A stretch of 64,000 nt of DNA from Sternotherus odoratus. Lineage: Eukaryota; Chordata; Testudines; Kinosternidae. The translations under genes and the position numbers were made by a program. The stretch lies in the NCBI GenBank assembly GCA_032164245.1, contig JAVMKO010000001.1:285641041-285705040 (forward strand), read 5' to 3'. Shown here piece after piece: positions 1-12,587 of this stretch. Each line of letters opens with the position of its first letter. Position 1 is the stretch's first letter. The notes below the pieces were generated by a model, which worked only from the letters and a program-made list of their open reading frames with translations, ran no database searches and was not told where the DNA came from.

Positions 1-383
1 GCTCCCTATCCTCTGACTGCCCCTGGGACTCCCTGCCCCTTATCCAAACCCATGGCCCCAGCCCCCTTACATGCTGCTCAGAGCAGCATGTTTGGAGGTC
101 GCACGGCCTGCCGGCGTTCGCAGCCCCGCCGCCTTACCATGCTGCTCAGAGTGGCAGGAGCTCAGGCTCCATCAGAGCCAGCCCTGCTGCTATAGCGCTG
201 CCCCGGAGTGGTGGGCAGGAGTGGTGGGCCAGAGCACTGGCGGCGTGGCGCGCTGAGGCTTGGGGGGGGGGGGGAAGATGAGGGAGGGGGTGCGGGGAGT
301 CTCCCCGGCCAGGAGCTCAGGGGCCAGACAGGACGGTCCTGTGGGCCGCACGTGGCCCACGGGATGTAGTGTGCCCACCCCTG
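1..383. mobile_element. hAT-type non-autonomous element, cut by window edge
   Basis: The right terminus reads GTGTGCCCACCCCTG ending at 383, the inverse of the CAGGGGTGGGCA terminus used by the elements at 22868 and 29906. The body is GC-rich with a GGGGG run. The left terminus lies outside the window. Confidence 0.7.
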
Positions 384-2165
384 GTCTATAGCTTTAATAT
401 TTCTGCAGCAGGTTGGGCCCAGAGTGAAAAGTTTCTGCCCTGTGCTCCTTCTTTGCCCTCAAATTTTCTGATGTGCACAAAGGCAACCAGACTTTGACCC
501 ATAAGGTGCACCGAAATGCAGCCATCTCTGAGCTGAACTGTGACAGTGGTTTCACAGCAGCCCTATATGAGTAACAGCACTTGTACAGTGGGTTAGGACA
601 AAGTGAAGAAGTACCATAGAAAAGTGAAATTATAAGGGGGAATTTAAAATAACACAGATCTAATTACCTGACCTGAAATTTGACTGGAACATGAGACGGT
701 TGGGTTAACATTTTTTTGCTGTTGTGAAAAGAGCCCTAGCATCTTTTATAATGAGCACAGTTAAGTATCTCATCCAACAATAGCTATGACATGTAATAAC
801 TATCACAGAAGTATTAAATATAAAATTCTGGGACACAGTAGTGTAGATCAGAAAATGCAAAGTCAAGGATGACTCTGGCCCAAATCCTGCTCTGGATTTA
901 CTCCTATGGAAGACTGAGGTCACTCTGGATTTACACTGGTATAAATGGGGGCAGAATCTTCTCTCAACCTCCATAATTCACATTGTTTGTAAAATTAAAT
1001 ATGGATACAATATGATTTATGGATCAAAACACTGCTTCAGCATTTAATTTCCCAGTTCTTCAGTTTGCATTGCACCCAGTGTATTGGTTCATTTCTTTCT
1101 CATTTTAATTTGGTTTTTTTGTTGTTGAAGACTTTACAGCATGTGCTTATTTGAGAGATACTGACAGTTGCAATTCTCTGGCTAAATATGGGCTCAGATA
1201 CATCTTTGAAAAAAGTGGCTACTCAAATATTCATTAGCAACTCAATTTCTATAAGAATTGCTGGCTTATTGCCAATAAAGTCTTTTTTTTTCCAAATAAG
1301 ACCTTTAGATATAAAATACAGTCTTCTCTCTGCTAGTAGCAGATTTTAGGCCCTTAAAAATTTGCTTCTTGTTGAAGGAGTAATCAGTGGTGAGGAGTCT
1401 GGATATTATTTTGGGGTATAAATATGAGTTATCAGTACTTGAACAGAGGTGGTCCCAAACAGCACCCAGGTAATCCTCTCTTTCAAGGACGTCAGCCAAA
1501 TACCCGTGTCTTGTTCCCAAGGAGTAACTAGTTTGATGGAATAAGGCAGTGATCAAACTCTTGCTGCTTGCAACTGCTCTACTCCTCAAAAAAGTGCAAC
1601 ACAAAACTAACAATGCATACTTTTTTTCCGAACAGTGCTAAAACACTAAGAAAAAGATCTTGGAAACTGTAACAATGCCATATAATGACTCACCATAACT
1701 ATAGTGTGTGTGTGTGTGTGTATATATGTCTATGCGGGGAGAGAGAGAAAAGGGGGGGAAGAAAACTTTTAATGGTTACTGAAGTCTTCATGGTTCTTGC
1801 TCTGCTCCACGAAATAACTAGTTGGAATAACATGGTGACAGCACAGACAGAACTCCGATCCTCCTGCTCTAAAAACACAGGCCCTTCCCACTCGAGTTAC
1901 TGGAGAATTCCCATTGCTATTAGCAGTAAAAGGCCGACGATGTCCAAAAGTTCATATCGCAACCAGTAGAGGAGAATGGTGCATGCAGCATTAAATGTAT
2001 TATTTCTCTCTCTCTAAATTCCGAGAACTAACCTGACCATTTAGTGTGTTTGTCAAGAAGAGACCAGTAGGCGGTTCTATGGCACAGCATGAAGCTGCTC
2101 TCCTTTTAATCACTGACAACAATTCCAGTAAGTCCCAGCTGTAAATTCCTCCCAGCTCTTGAAAA
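384..2165. other. Non-coding, presumed RAB30 intron 1
   Basis: AT-rich, no convincing gene. A short piece at about 890-960 (CTGGATTTACTCC, CTGGATTTACACTGG, inverted around a centre) resembles old amniote repeat sequence. The longest frames are short and unlike known proteins. Confidence 0.5.
1698..1726 (+). repeat. GT/AT dinucleotide repeat
   Basis: A GTGTGTGT run passing into TATATATG, followed by a purine-rich AGAGAGAGAAAAGGGGGGG tract. Confidence 0.85.
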
Positions 2166-2169
2166 ACAA

Positions 2170-2480
2170 TGTGCTAGCAGACTTAACTAAACACATGTCA
2201 CTCGTGCAGTGTTAAACACAATTTTGCCCTTTGGGTAGATAGGGACAGTTGTGTTTAAAAACATTAGCGGGCCATGGTTAACCTTAATGATTTTAAACTC
2301 AAATCATTGTGTTTAAACATCCCTGCCTACATGAAAACACAATGATTTGTGTTTTAAGTCATTAAGGTTAACCGTGGTCTGCTACTGTTTTTAAACACAA
2401 CTGTCCCTATCTACCCAAAGGGCAAGATTGTGTTTAACATTGCATGAGTTAAATGTGTTTAGTTAACGTTTGCTAGCATG
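2170..2480. mobile_element. Long palindromic (foldback) MITE
   Basis: Two arms of about 140 bp (2174-2315 and 2330-2478) are inverted copies with few mismatches. Shared blocks include AACTAAACACAT, CCCTTTGGGTAGATAGGGAC and GTTAACCTTAATGA, and both outer edges carry GCTAGCA. The loop is only about 15 bases. No coding capacity. The superfamily is not resolved because no clean duplication was seen. Confidence 0.85.
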
Positions 2481-2484
2481 ACAC

Positions 2485-5400
2485 TTTCCCCCTGTTGTAA
2501 ACATGGGCCGGATGCTCCAGAGGTGGACAGGGGAGGAATATGCTGCTCCACTTCCAGAGGAATGTAGTGATTGGCACCCATCTCTTCATATTAACCCTTC
2601 TTTGCCATTATTGAGCAGCCTTGCTATGTTATGTAAAAGGAATTCAGTGCTTGGTGGATGCCCAAGATGCAGCCTTGCATCTGGTCAACAGAATGTGAGT
2701 CTGAACACAACACTCTGTTCTTGGAACTTGAGTTCAAACCCCATCTGTTACAATGATGCTCTGTGACTTTGGCTGGTTCAGTTAATCTCCTTGCCTCTGA
2801 TGATGAAATGGGTTGGGGTGCTAGTATCTACTGTTTATTTTATTGTTTGTATTTCACTAAGTGGGGTGTGGGAGTGGGCACAGAGGAAGGATCAGAGGCC
2901 TGCTGTGCTAGATACTCTTGCAGATACTCAGTAAAAAGACAATTTTTGCTCCAAAGGAGCTTGTAGACTAAATTATAGGAAAGCACAATAGGTGAATGAT
3001 AGAGACACACATTGGGCAGTAGAAAGGAGAGGATAAGTTAACCATAAAGTGAGCAAATTATCATTCAGTTACTCCATTTGCCGCTACTTCGATTTCTAAA
3101 TGCAGGAATTTGAATGCCTCCCTCCCTTACAGAGGGGTTATAAGACTGAGTTAGAACGTCAATAGCTTTTCTCATGTTGGAAGCACTTTACAAATATTGT
3201 CAGTTGTATTCATCTCTGAACCGACGTAGGAGAGCTCATCTCATCCCTCAGAGAGAAACCTAGCTATGAAAAATACATAAAAATTCAACCTCTGTTCTAT
3301 ATCCTTTTTACAGGATGAATGAATTATGAGCTATGAGTTGCCATCCCTCCTATCCCAATGGCAAGGAGATGGCCTATAATTATGGTTGGCTAATGATTCC
3401 TGTGATTGCATTGAGGGAGGCTCTTGTGTTGAAACATAGCCTTGTATCTGTTTCCTCAGACAAGCATTTTTTGATTTCCCCACCATTACTGCCTCAATAC
3501 GACATGTTGTATGCATACCTGAATTATAGTATTTAACTGGTAATAGCATTCATGAAGCTTGCTTTTTCCTTCTTGTGCAAACAGTAAGAGCAGATGCAAA
3601 CAGAATATAGAAACACGTATGACCAATTTTTAAAAGTGAAGTACATCTTGAACTAGGCACTGTTGTTCTCGGTCCACTGTACTAACCTTGGACCATCCCA
3701 CTTTGCAGATGAAATATTAAAAACTTTGCATCTCCATAGTGTCTGCCATTTAGGAATCTCAGAGAATTCTACAAACATCCTTATTGTTCCTTTGTGAGAT
3801 ACCAAGCTGTAAAACCATTGTTATTCCCCCTTTCATGGATGGATTCCAAAGTTAAAGCAATTAAAGGACTTGCCCAAGGTTATGTAGTGAGTCAGTGGCA
3901 GGACATATGTCCTTATTTCCAGTTCCTGTTGTACCCACCAGATGTTTCCTCTGTACATGCAAATGTAAGAGCCAGTGATTCTCAGTGTTCCCTGTGTCGG
4001 AATGCACTTGCATTGGCACCTGTGCTAATAGAATGCTGTGCTGATCCAGAGAGAATTTCCCAGAGGGCTTGTCTAGAGAAGGAGTCATTGCTGTGCTCCA
4101 GGCTATGTTATAAAATATCTGTAAGTGCTGCTAATGAAGGGGTCCAGTTCTGCTCTCATTGAAGCCAATCACATAATCAGACTGAACATTTCAGAATAAA
4201 ATGGCTTATTATTGTACAATGCACCTATGGTTCTTACAGCTGTAGTGTCTTGGCTTTTGCAATTTCTACTTTGATTTTTGTTAACAGAAGAGAACTAACA
4301 CAAATGCATGTAATCCTCTAATAGGGCAACCTAGGAACCTTATTAAAGGAAATGTCTATTTCTCTTTGGAGAACTAAGATGCAGGAAATTCAGCTGCATT
4401 TGGTGTCAGTGAATAAGAGGTATTGTGGCTACTCTTCAGGAGGTGTAGCTGTCCAGACATTCTTGTTGTTAGCAAGATCAAATAAGGAGATAAGATGTCT
4501 GGAAGAATCAGATGTCCAGAAAGGTGTTTTAAGGCAGGGTTGCCTACTTTTACCTTGCCTGTTCGCTCTCCTCCTTGCTATTATTGCTAAAACTAAAACA
4601 GTCATGTTTGTCAAGCAGGCTCCCACCTAGTCTGTGAAAAGTAACTTCTTCGGTTTGGCAGGCCTGCGAGCAAACCGCTGAGCAGTCAGCCAGGACATGT
4701 TGTGTTTTTTTCTCCTGCCACCGCTCCTGTTGCTCATTTTCAACAAATGACATCTCACCTTGAGATAGCAGCAGTGAATTTTAACCTCCCAGTCCATATA
4801 AAAGGACAGATTGATTGCTGGTCTCCACCTGGCCATCCATTTGCTGATGCTGAATTTTTAGTTATGACTAAAAGCTCACAGTGGTGCCACATTTTAACTG
4901 CTGTCAGTGTTTTGTAGCTATGATGGTGAAATCTCCCTCTGAATTACCAAAGGTCAGTGAAGTTAATGGCAAAGATCATGGCCATCCTACTGCTCCAAGG
5001 CTGGCGTTTGTGTGACTCACTGTTCAGTGTCTGTCCCGCTCTGTGCCCAATCCACAGATACCTGCTACAGAACATAGTCCTTTAGCTCCAGCTGCAGAGG
5101 GTGACGCTGCTAGTTCTGGAAGTCCCTGGTTCAGTGCCTGTTGTCATGACTAAGATGGTGGTCATGCTATCCATCTGGCTTTAGGAATCTGATGTTCTGT
5201 CTCTGGAAGATGGATGCCTTCCAGGTCAAATTTCTCAAGGGCATAAGCTCCATTGACAAGTTCCTGCTTCTGCGTGGTGAATTTGGCTTTATACCAAAGT
5301 TTGTGATTAGTGCCTGCTACTAGGTTCTGTTGCTGATCTTTGGAAAACGCCATTATACTGAGCTGGGTGCATTATCTGATTGACACCTCCCAAAGAGAGT

Positions 5401-6550
5401 TTGCCATGGTCAGCTATGATGGTCCTCATCAGTGCAGGAACAAACCACCTTCACTTGAAAGAGTGTCTGGAGTGCTTTTTAAATGTGTGATCGCTGCCTC
5501 AAATAGCCAGCAAGACCCCAGCAGTTGCTGGAGTTGAAAGGAGAATTGTAGTCAGAAAAGGAACGTCCATCTTGGAAGAGACCAGACACGAGTACCTCAG
5601 GCAGAAGGCGATTTGTGTTAGCCTCTGGGCATGCTCTTATCCTTTCCCATCCCTTTTGTGCCATACCTAATAGAACTATAGCACAGAGGGGTGTCTCAGT
5701 CCAGTGCATCTTGGAAGCAGTGGACTTTGAGTAGCTCCTGTGACATAGTTCCCAAACACCAATAGGGGAATGGGATGGAGAGACTGAGGAGATAATGGTA
5801 GTAAACAATGCTAGTTTCTCTGGCTCATTTACCTGCGGCAGCATGATAGCCTGTATTCAGAAACCGACAGCTTTTAAAGGGAAGTTTTACTTCTTGTTGA
5901 ACAGCTGCCCACATGAAATTCTGTTGGCTTTCCATACAAAACACATTCCAGTTAGTGGGTTTGGCTGTAGTTTTTGAAACTTCAGATTTTTTTCCTTTGG
6001 GGAGGAGGGAACAGCTTTTGAGTAGATTAAAAGCCATTTTTGGCTGGCATTTGGCAACACAGTTTTTCCACAATTTTAAGGTCTGTCCGTCTGACATAGG
6101 GGTTGATTTCTTAACCCTTTGCATGCCAGTCTTGTAGAATTGCTGTGCAGCGTACAGACTTGTGACTGTATTTTTGATGGTGTACTGTACATGAGTTGGT
6201 TTCCATGTCTAGACATGCCTTGGAAGTCTGTACAAAAGTTGTGTTGGACTATTCCAATTAGTTTGAAGTTCAGCAGTCGGAACCAAGGCCCTATTAGATG
6301 GATATAAACAAAAGTGGGTGGTGGTTTGTTTTTAAGCATAAACAGCTTTGCTTATTTTTCCACTTTCTACAAAAATATGCTGTATTTTTAAAAAAACATA
6401 GAAGAAGAAGCATGTCCCAAAGAATGCCCAGGACACATTTGCATATGCATTATTTGCTCAGTCACTATTACGTACATTCACTTCAGCTCTACTTTTGATC
6501 CCACATAAATTAATCTTCTCCATGTCAACTTGCAAATGGTCGCTCTAAAA
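2485..6550. other. Non-coding, presumed RAB30 intron 1
   Basis: Apart from the MIR-like piece at 3735, I see no gene or intact repeat. TGCTCCAAAGGAGCTTGTAGAC at about 2949-2970 resembles an old L3/MIR3-like motif. Confidence 0.5.
3735..3915 (+). mobile_element. MIR/CORE-SINE-like fragment
   Basis: Carries the family's order of motifs: TTATTCCCCC...ATGGATGGA, GGACTTGCCCAAGGTTATG, GTGAGTCAGTGGCAGG. Confidence 0.6.
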
Positions 6551-7281
6551 CAGGGGTCTCAGAGTCCCAGCCCGCAGGCCATCTGCTGCCCGAGAACCTC
6601 CCCAGTGAGGCCTGTAGGGCTCCAGCAGTTTTGGGGCTGGGTCTCTCCTTGCTGCCCCAGGGCTCACCTCCACCCTTGCCGCTGCTCGATTTAAAATGGT
6701 CCAGGGCCCGACTTGCCACCAGCAGCGGGGCTGAGCGGCTTCCTGTGCACTTGCGCCATGTGGTTGCCAGCCCCTCTCTGCGGCCCTGGGATGGGGGCTG
6801 TGCCGCCGCATGCTGCCCCTGCCCCAAGCGCCCCTGCAGCCAATGGGAATCTGTGGAGCCGGTGCCTGGGGAGGCAGCAGCACACGGAGGTCCCCCTCGC
6901 CCGCCCCGCCTTGTAGCCCCAGGTAAGCGCTGCACCCTCCCAGGGCCTCCACCTCCATCCCCACCCCACATACCCCCTCCAGCCCCCAAACTCTCTCCCA
7001 GAGCCTGCACCCCCTACCCCAGCCCAGAGCCTGCACCCAAATTCCATCTCAGAGCCCAACCTCTCATCCCTTCTGCACACAAACTCCCCCCCAGAGCCTG
7101 CACCCCAATCCCCTACCCCAGACCTCCTCCCCCACCCAAACTCCCTCCCAGAGCCTTAGGCAGGTGGGGGCGGAGTTTTGGGGGGGGGCAGGTTCTGGGT
7201 GGCATGAGTGACATTATTGGCCCCCTGGGAGGATTTGAGGACTGTTACTGGCCCTGAGGTAAATTGAGGTTGAGACCCCTG
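6551..7281. mobile_element. hAT-type non-autonomous element
   Basis: The termini CAGGGGTCTCAGAGTC and GGTTGAGACCCCTG are inverted. The flanking octamers CTCTAAAA and TTCTAAGT match at 5 of 8, so the duplication is eroded. The body is GC-rich with repeated CCCCAGAGCCTGCACCC. Long frames inside it are compositional shadows. Confidence 0.78.
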
Positions 7282-8690
7282 TTCTAAGTGTCTGTTTTAA
7301 TATTCTCTTGGTAACATAGAAGCTGTTGTAACACCCCCCAGATATGAGGAAATGGTGTCCCAGATGAACAAGCACAAGCCTCAGCTGTACTTGATGGATT
7401 ATGGTGGTCTGTTTTTTCCCCCCATACATAATATTTTGCTCTTAAAGCAGATTATATTTGTGGAAGCTAGAGAAAGCATTTTACGAACTTCAGCATGGAG
7501 CTCCTCTGTGCTGTGGAAACTCTTCACCCTCATCAGCACATCTCCCATCTGACAAAGCAGCAGGGAGCTGAGCAGCAGTGAGGCAGGCCCAGGTTTCCTT
7601 TATATCCTCTGTGGTGGGAAAAATCCCTTTCACTTTTCCATGAAGGTGACAAGGGAATTGAACTTTGCCAAATGAAAACATTGTGGGGAAACTCATTGCA
7701 GTTTATCTGGGCTTACATTTGCATCCCACAGTCCTTTGAAAATGAAAGATATTCTGATTATATATTATATAATACAGCAGCATGTTGGGACCTGAGCTCT
7801 TTAGGCCTGCAGGGGATCATTCTATGGCTGAAGTATTTAGCATTAGCTTTGAATTTGTATTAACTTTAATATTATCGGTATACATTACTATTGTTTGAAC
7901 TTTGGGTTAATTTCCTTTGTTTCTGGCAGATTTAAAACAAAAAGATGTAGTGGAAAATTTCCCTACAGCCATAGAAATTATGTCAATTCATTTTCTTTGG
8001 GAATCTTTTGGGTCCCCTTATGGCCTGTTGGTTAAAGATTTAGCTGGTAGAAGTAGCCTTTTGCTTTAGTACAGCAGTGTCCAATGGAAATTTGATGCTA
8101 GCCACACTTGTAGTTTTGAATTTTTCTTATTTGCCACATTATAAAAAAGGATTTAAAAACATACTACAAATGACCGTTCAATTTATTTTTATTAATATAA
8201 AAATTAGATATTACAAAAAATATTAATAGGTACTACTAACACAAAATTACTTCAGTGTGACACTTTGCATTCTTTTCCTTGTACCATAACCCTGAAATCT
8301 GGTGTATAATTCATACTGACCGCGCATCTTCTCACCTTTCAGGACCGCACTAGCACCTGTCTCATTAGCGCCATTCTCACTAGCGCATATTGCTCTTACG
8401 TGCAACACACACACATCTACTGTCGTCTATGCTGTTGTCTCTTTCGCACTATATCCTAGCCACATTAAGAAGCTGTATATCAAAGTATGGAACCTGTCTT
8501 CCAGTACTGCTCTCTTCAATACACCAATGTATTGCTCATGTATTAGCCACAATTCAATAGCCTATTCGCCACATGTGGCTAATGGAGAATGTATTGGATA
8601 CTGCTGTTCTAGTGCATAGATTGACACAACAGGCCTTTTGAATTCTAGAGTTGCAGAGGTGGATCAGGTGGACAGCATTGTGCATTGAAT
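7282..8690. other. Non-coding, presumed RAB30 intron 1
   Basis: AT-rich; nothing recognised with confidence. GCCACATGTGGCTAATGGAG near 8569 and TAGCCACA-type repeats nearby suggest an old transposon remnant. Confidence 0.45.
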
Positions 8691-8704
8691 GTCTGGGTTT
8701 TCTA

Positions 8705-9128
8705 AGAATCAGAGAGGTAGCCGTGTTAGAATTGCAGAAGTTGCAGAAGTTGGGGCTTGTCTTCACTTGAGCTGGCAGGGATCGATCTTTTGGTGATCGA
8801 TTTATCACGTCTCGTTAAGACGCGATAAATCGGTCACCAGCGGCTCCCCCATCGACTCCGGAAGTCCAGCTCGTGAAGAGGTGCAAGCTGGAGTCGACGG
8901 GGGACTGCGCCGCCGACCGCCACCGCCGTGAGGATGGGAGGTAAGTCGGCTGTAGAGACGTCGATTTCAGCTACGTTATTAACGTAGCTGAAATTGCGTA
9001 TCTACAGTCGATTTTCCCCCCCTAGTGGAGACCAGTCCTTTCAAAGAGTCCTGTGGGTTAATACCCACGAAAGCTTATGCTTCAATACTTTAGTTAGTCT
9101 TTAAGGTGCCAGAGGACTCTTTGTAACT
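8705..9128. mobile_element. Foldback insertion with 13-bp duplication (interrupted by a MITE)
   Basis: The left arm starts AATCAGAGAGGTAGCCGTG. The right arm, after the inserted MITE, reads as the inverted other end (GTGGGTTAATACCCACGAAAG ... TTAGTCTTTAAGGTGCC ... GGACTCTTTGTAAC). The flanking 13-mer TCTGGGTTTTCTA occurs at 8692-8704 and 9129-9141. The family is abundant in reptiles; it resembles Penelope-like element termini, but I cannot name it with certainty. Confidence 0.75.
8754..9038 (+). mobile_element. Harbinger-like MITE
   Basis: Termini GGGGCTTGTCTTCAC and GTGGAGACCAGTCC are inverted. It contains GATCGATTTATC, the palindrome around CAGCTACGTTATTAACGTAGCTG and CTGGAGTCGACGGGG, all shared in reverse order with the element at 15835. 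It has inserted inside the foldback element 8705-9128. Confidence 0.8.
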
Positions 9129-10059
9129 TCTGGGTTTTCTAACTTTACCATAGATACACTGTGACCTGAGGCAAGTCATTTGAACTCTGTGTCGGTTTTA
9201 TGTCTGTAAAGTAGAAACAGGACTTTTCACCTGGGGTGGGCATTCTGAAAAGTCTCACTAGAGTTCCCACATTTGTGACAACCTCCTCAGGACTGAACCC
9301 TGGATCCAAAAGCAGGAGCCTATTCTCCCTCAGCTAAAAGCCAGCTCTGATATTTCAAAGGCCTTACAAACTCATGACCTTGTATGTGGTCTAGCCACTA
9401 GACGGGGACAGAGTCGCACTGTGTAGGTTTGGGTTACATAAATAACCATTATTGCTGGTTCAAGACTTCTGAAAGTGCCGGCTCCTGACCACTTCTGTAA
9501 CCATTGCATTCTGCCACACTGAACAATAGTCATTTATTTGTATTACTAGTAGCTGAAAGCTCATGTGAGACAGGTGTAGCAGTTGGGCCAAGTAACCCGC
9601 CATCTGTGCAGTCTCCCTCATCTATCAATTGAAATTGTTGCATGTGAATTAGCTGTTGCCTGAGGGTTGTGATGGTCGAGTTACCTCTGATATCACAATG
9701 GGCTAGGATTTTTGGCATGGCATAAATACATGCCGTACTGTAGCTGAAAGCCAGTAATGTTGCATGGGTGTAATTTGTAAAGTCAGAATGGCTGAGAACA
9801 TAAAAATTGGATGGTAAAAGACCGCAAATCCCAGTGCTGATTGAACCTGGTGATATTCTAAACAAACAGTGCTCTGAAACATGCTGGTAATTGTTTTGAT
9901 AGTTTCACGCTGACTCAACAGATGTTTTAGGCTTCAGAGTGACACACAGAAGGTGACAGTCCTGGAATCTTATTATATAGAGATGCTAGAACCTAGAGGC
10001 TCCTGTAATGGATCGGGGCCCATTGCACAAGGCGCTGTGCATAACTGTAATAATACCAC

Positions 10060-10250
10060 CTCGCTTTTCCTCAGTAGATCTCAGAATGTTTTAAGTGGGA
10101 GATTAATATCACCCCCATCTGTAAAATGGGGTTACTGAGGCATAGAGAGAGGAAGTGACTTACCCATGGTCACTCAGCAGGTCAGTGGCAGAGCTAGGAA
10201 TGGAAGCTAGGTCTCCCGTGTCCTTCTCCAGTACTCTATCCCTTACTCTA
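10060..10250 (+). mobile_element. MIR/CORE-SINE-like fragment
   Basis: CCCCCATCTGTAAAATGGGG, TACTGAGGCATAGAGAG, GTGACTTACCCATGGTCAC and CAGGTCAGTGGCAGAGC in the consensus order. Confidence 0.72.
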
Positions 10251-12074
10251 TCACTTCTGCTCTCCCTTACAGACACCACACAGTCTCCCATAAATATAAA
10301 ATAGAAATAAATGCATTTTATTTTATATATTTGTAAAATATAAAAAGAAATCACAATATAAATGTAGGCACATATAATGAAAAGCCTGTCATACTGTATA
10401 CATAATGAAAAGCCTATCTCTGCCTCAAAGAGAAATGCTGGCCTGTTGCGGTGAAGCAGTCATAGCGCAGGTTGTGGTGATTCTGTGCTCAAGATCTGTA
10501 GATTTTTTTTTTTTTTTGGTATGGGGGTGGGGGTGAAGAATAGGATTGAAGTTATGGGGCATGTTCCACTTCCTTCTTTTCAAAAATTCCTTTACACTAG
10601 AATGTTGCACTCCATTGAAATGCTCCATGTTATAGGCTAGAATTCTGGAAAATTCACCTTTTTTCACAAACACATCCATTCTGGGTTTAGAAGAATGCAA
10701 ATAACATATCACTTTTTTTTCCCGCCACTCCTATAGTAAAGGACAATATCAAGTCACCTGAGAGAGCCGTGGGTGCTAAAAAACCTCGCATCTTGTTATG
10801 CTGAATTTTATTCCCTCTATACTATCTAATATTATTTTCTCTTTATATATAACAAGGATAGTTAACAGATGGACCGTAGCTGATCTAATAGATAATTTTA
10901 AAAAGTCTAATGTATTCTTCATTTACTTTTTTTTTTATTTCAGTTTTAGGCTGATCAAGTTTTACTTTTTCTCTTTGTCAGTTTCACTTTCTGGTTCTAT
11001 TATAGACTATAATCTCCCTTGGGAAATGATAGGAGCTCTGGCACTTGAGTTATCAAATGCTAGACTGTACAAAAAGACCCAAGGAACAATCTTGCAGTAG
11101 CAGGAAGGTTGTAGGACCTCATCAGAGTTTTGACCCTTACTTTTGTGAAGAGTCATTATTTGCCTTTTGCCTGATGTCTTGAGTTCAGGGCATTGCAGGG
11201 CGATATTGATCTGATCAAAGTAATCCAAACTACCGAATCCCTTAAATTAAAGGAATACTTTTCAATTTGAAATTTAATTAATTAATTAATAAGTTAAATG
11301 TAGTTTTCAGGTACCATCCCTGCCCCTTTAGTCCTCTTGTTTCAATAATTTTTTGATCCCGTTAGAGTCTGTCATCAAACAGTGAAACTTGACTGACTCT
11401 GCAAGGACAGTGAAGCTTACTATATACAAGTGCTATTAAATACATCCATTAAAGAAACGGAGGCAGGGAAATAAGAAAATGTTTGTGCTAATCTTTTTTT
11501 TATAATTATAGGCTTTATTTGTTATAATAATGGAGAAAAATGTTCAGGTAGAAGTTAGATTCTTCCCCTCCACCTCTGACTGTATTGCTTTTATTATTTT
11601 TTTATATATAGGGGTTTTGGAAAAGTTGGCAGTTCTCCTTAAAAATGTCTAAACATGTTTGGTTAATATGTTGTAAAGCAAAACATCCATGCTCCAGACC
11701 TGAGATTTTAGATACCAAGTTGCAGCGTGGAACTAGTGTCGTTTGAGTGACATCTTCCTAAATGTAGTGGGGGATTCTAATGGAACTGCCAACGTAGCAT
11801 TTGGCTGCTATAATAGAAGAAGAATGTGTGTGCGTATCAAGAGGAGAGTGTGCATTGACATTCAGAGAAATTGGTGCTGATACGGCAAACGCGTCAGCAC
11901 ACTCTTAATTTTGCTCATATGTATAGTCCTGTTGATGCTGTATTCTGTGGAGGAGTGATCACTGTTGTTTTTTGATATAGCTACTTCAACAGTCTCTTAA
12001 CTAGATTGTAATTGTGTTCCAACCACAAGGCCAAATTTTGTCCTCCCAACTAGTGAGGTTTTCTGTAGTCAATA

Positions 12075-12155
12075 CATATAGTCTACAGCGTACCATTAAA
12101 TACCCTGGCAGTCCATTCTGACTCTATGGTTCTGTGATTCTATTATTCTGGTATT
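12075..12155 (+). mobile_element. Possible CR1 3'-end scrap
   Basis: CCATTCTGACTCTATGGTTC followed by TGTGATTCTATTATTCT resembles CR1 tails with TTCTATGATTCTATG-type repeats. Too short to be sure. Confidence 0.4.
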
Positions 12156-12506
12156 GGACAGGTATTACATAAATGTGTGTTGATAACCTTTTAATTTATA
12201 TCGTCTATCTATTTCGCTGGGCTGAATTGTTCAGCCCTTTGTCAGTGCTGGGGGACGTTTAATAAACAAAATTACTTACCTACGACACTTCTGTCAATAG
12301 GACATCTTAATACTGTTTAATGGACTCTGAAGAGTGATATTTATCTTTTCCTGTCCTTCGCCTAGCAGTGCCGCCGTCCTCTTGTGAACTGTGCACCATC
12401 ACCACCCTCTTTCACATCTCCCTTCATGATTCACTGTCTCTGTGCTACAGCTGTGCCATCTACTCTACTCCAGCACTTCATCATCTAAAAGCCAGTGTTA
12501 CAAGAA

Positions 12507-12577
12507 GAATCAGAGAGGTAGCCGTGTTAGTCTGGAGTTGAAGAAGTGACAAAGGTGCACCAGGACTCTTTGTCACG
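12507..12577. mobile_element. Short foldback insertion of the same family
   Basis: Starts GAATCAGAGAGGTAGCCGTG and ends GGACTCTTTGTCACG, with internal GTGACAAAGG facing CTTTGTCAC. Flanked by GTTACAAGAA (12497-12506) and GTTACAAAAA (12578-12587), 9 of 10 matching. Confidence 0.65.
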
Positions 12578-12587
12578 GTTACAAAAA

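Larger units (their letters stand above)
9142..12496. other. Non-coding, presumed RAB30 intron 1
   Basis: Besides the MIR-like piece at 10060 and the CR1 scrap at 12075, only AT-rich sequence with ATTA repeats (about 11276-11292) is seen. No gene. Confidence 0.5.

Noticed and set aside
6631..7257. 208-codon Pro-rich frame, and several overlapping minus-strand frames
   Set aside because: Entirely inside a GC-rich non-autonomous hAT element with repeated CCCCAGAGCC blocks; open by composition only.
8800..8960. CpG-rich stretch resembling a promoter island
   Set aside because: It belongs to a Harbinger-like MITE whose relative at 15835 has the same GC-rich core.
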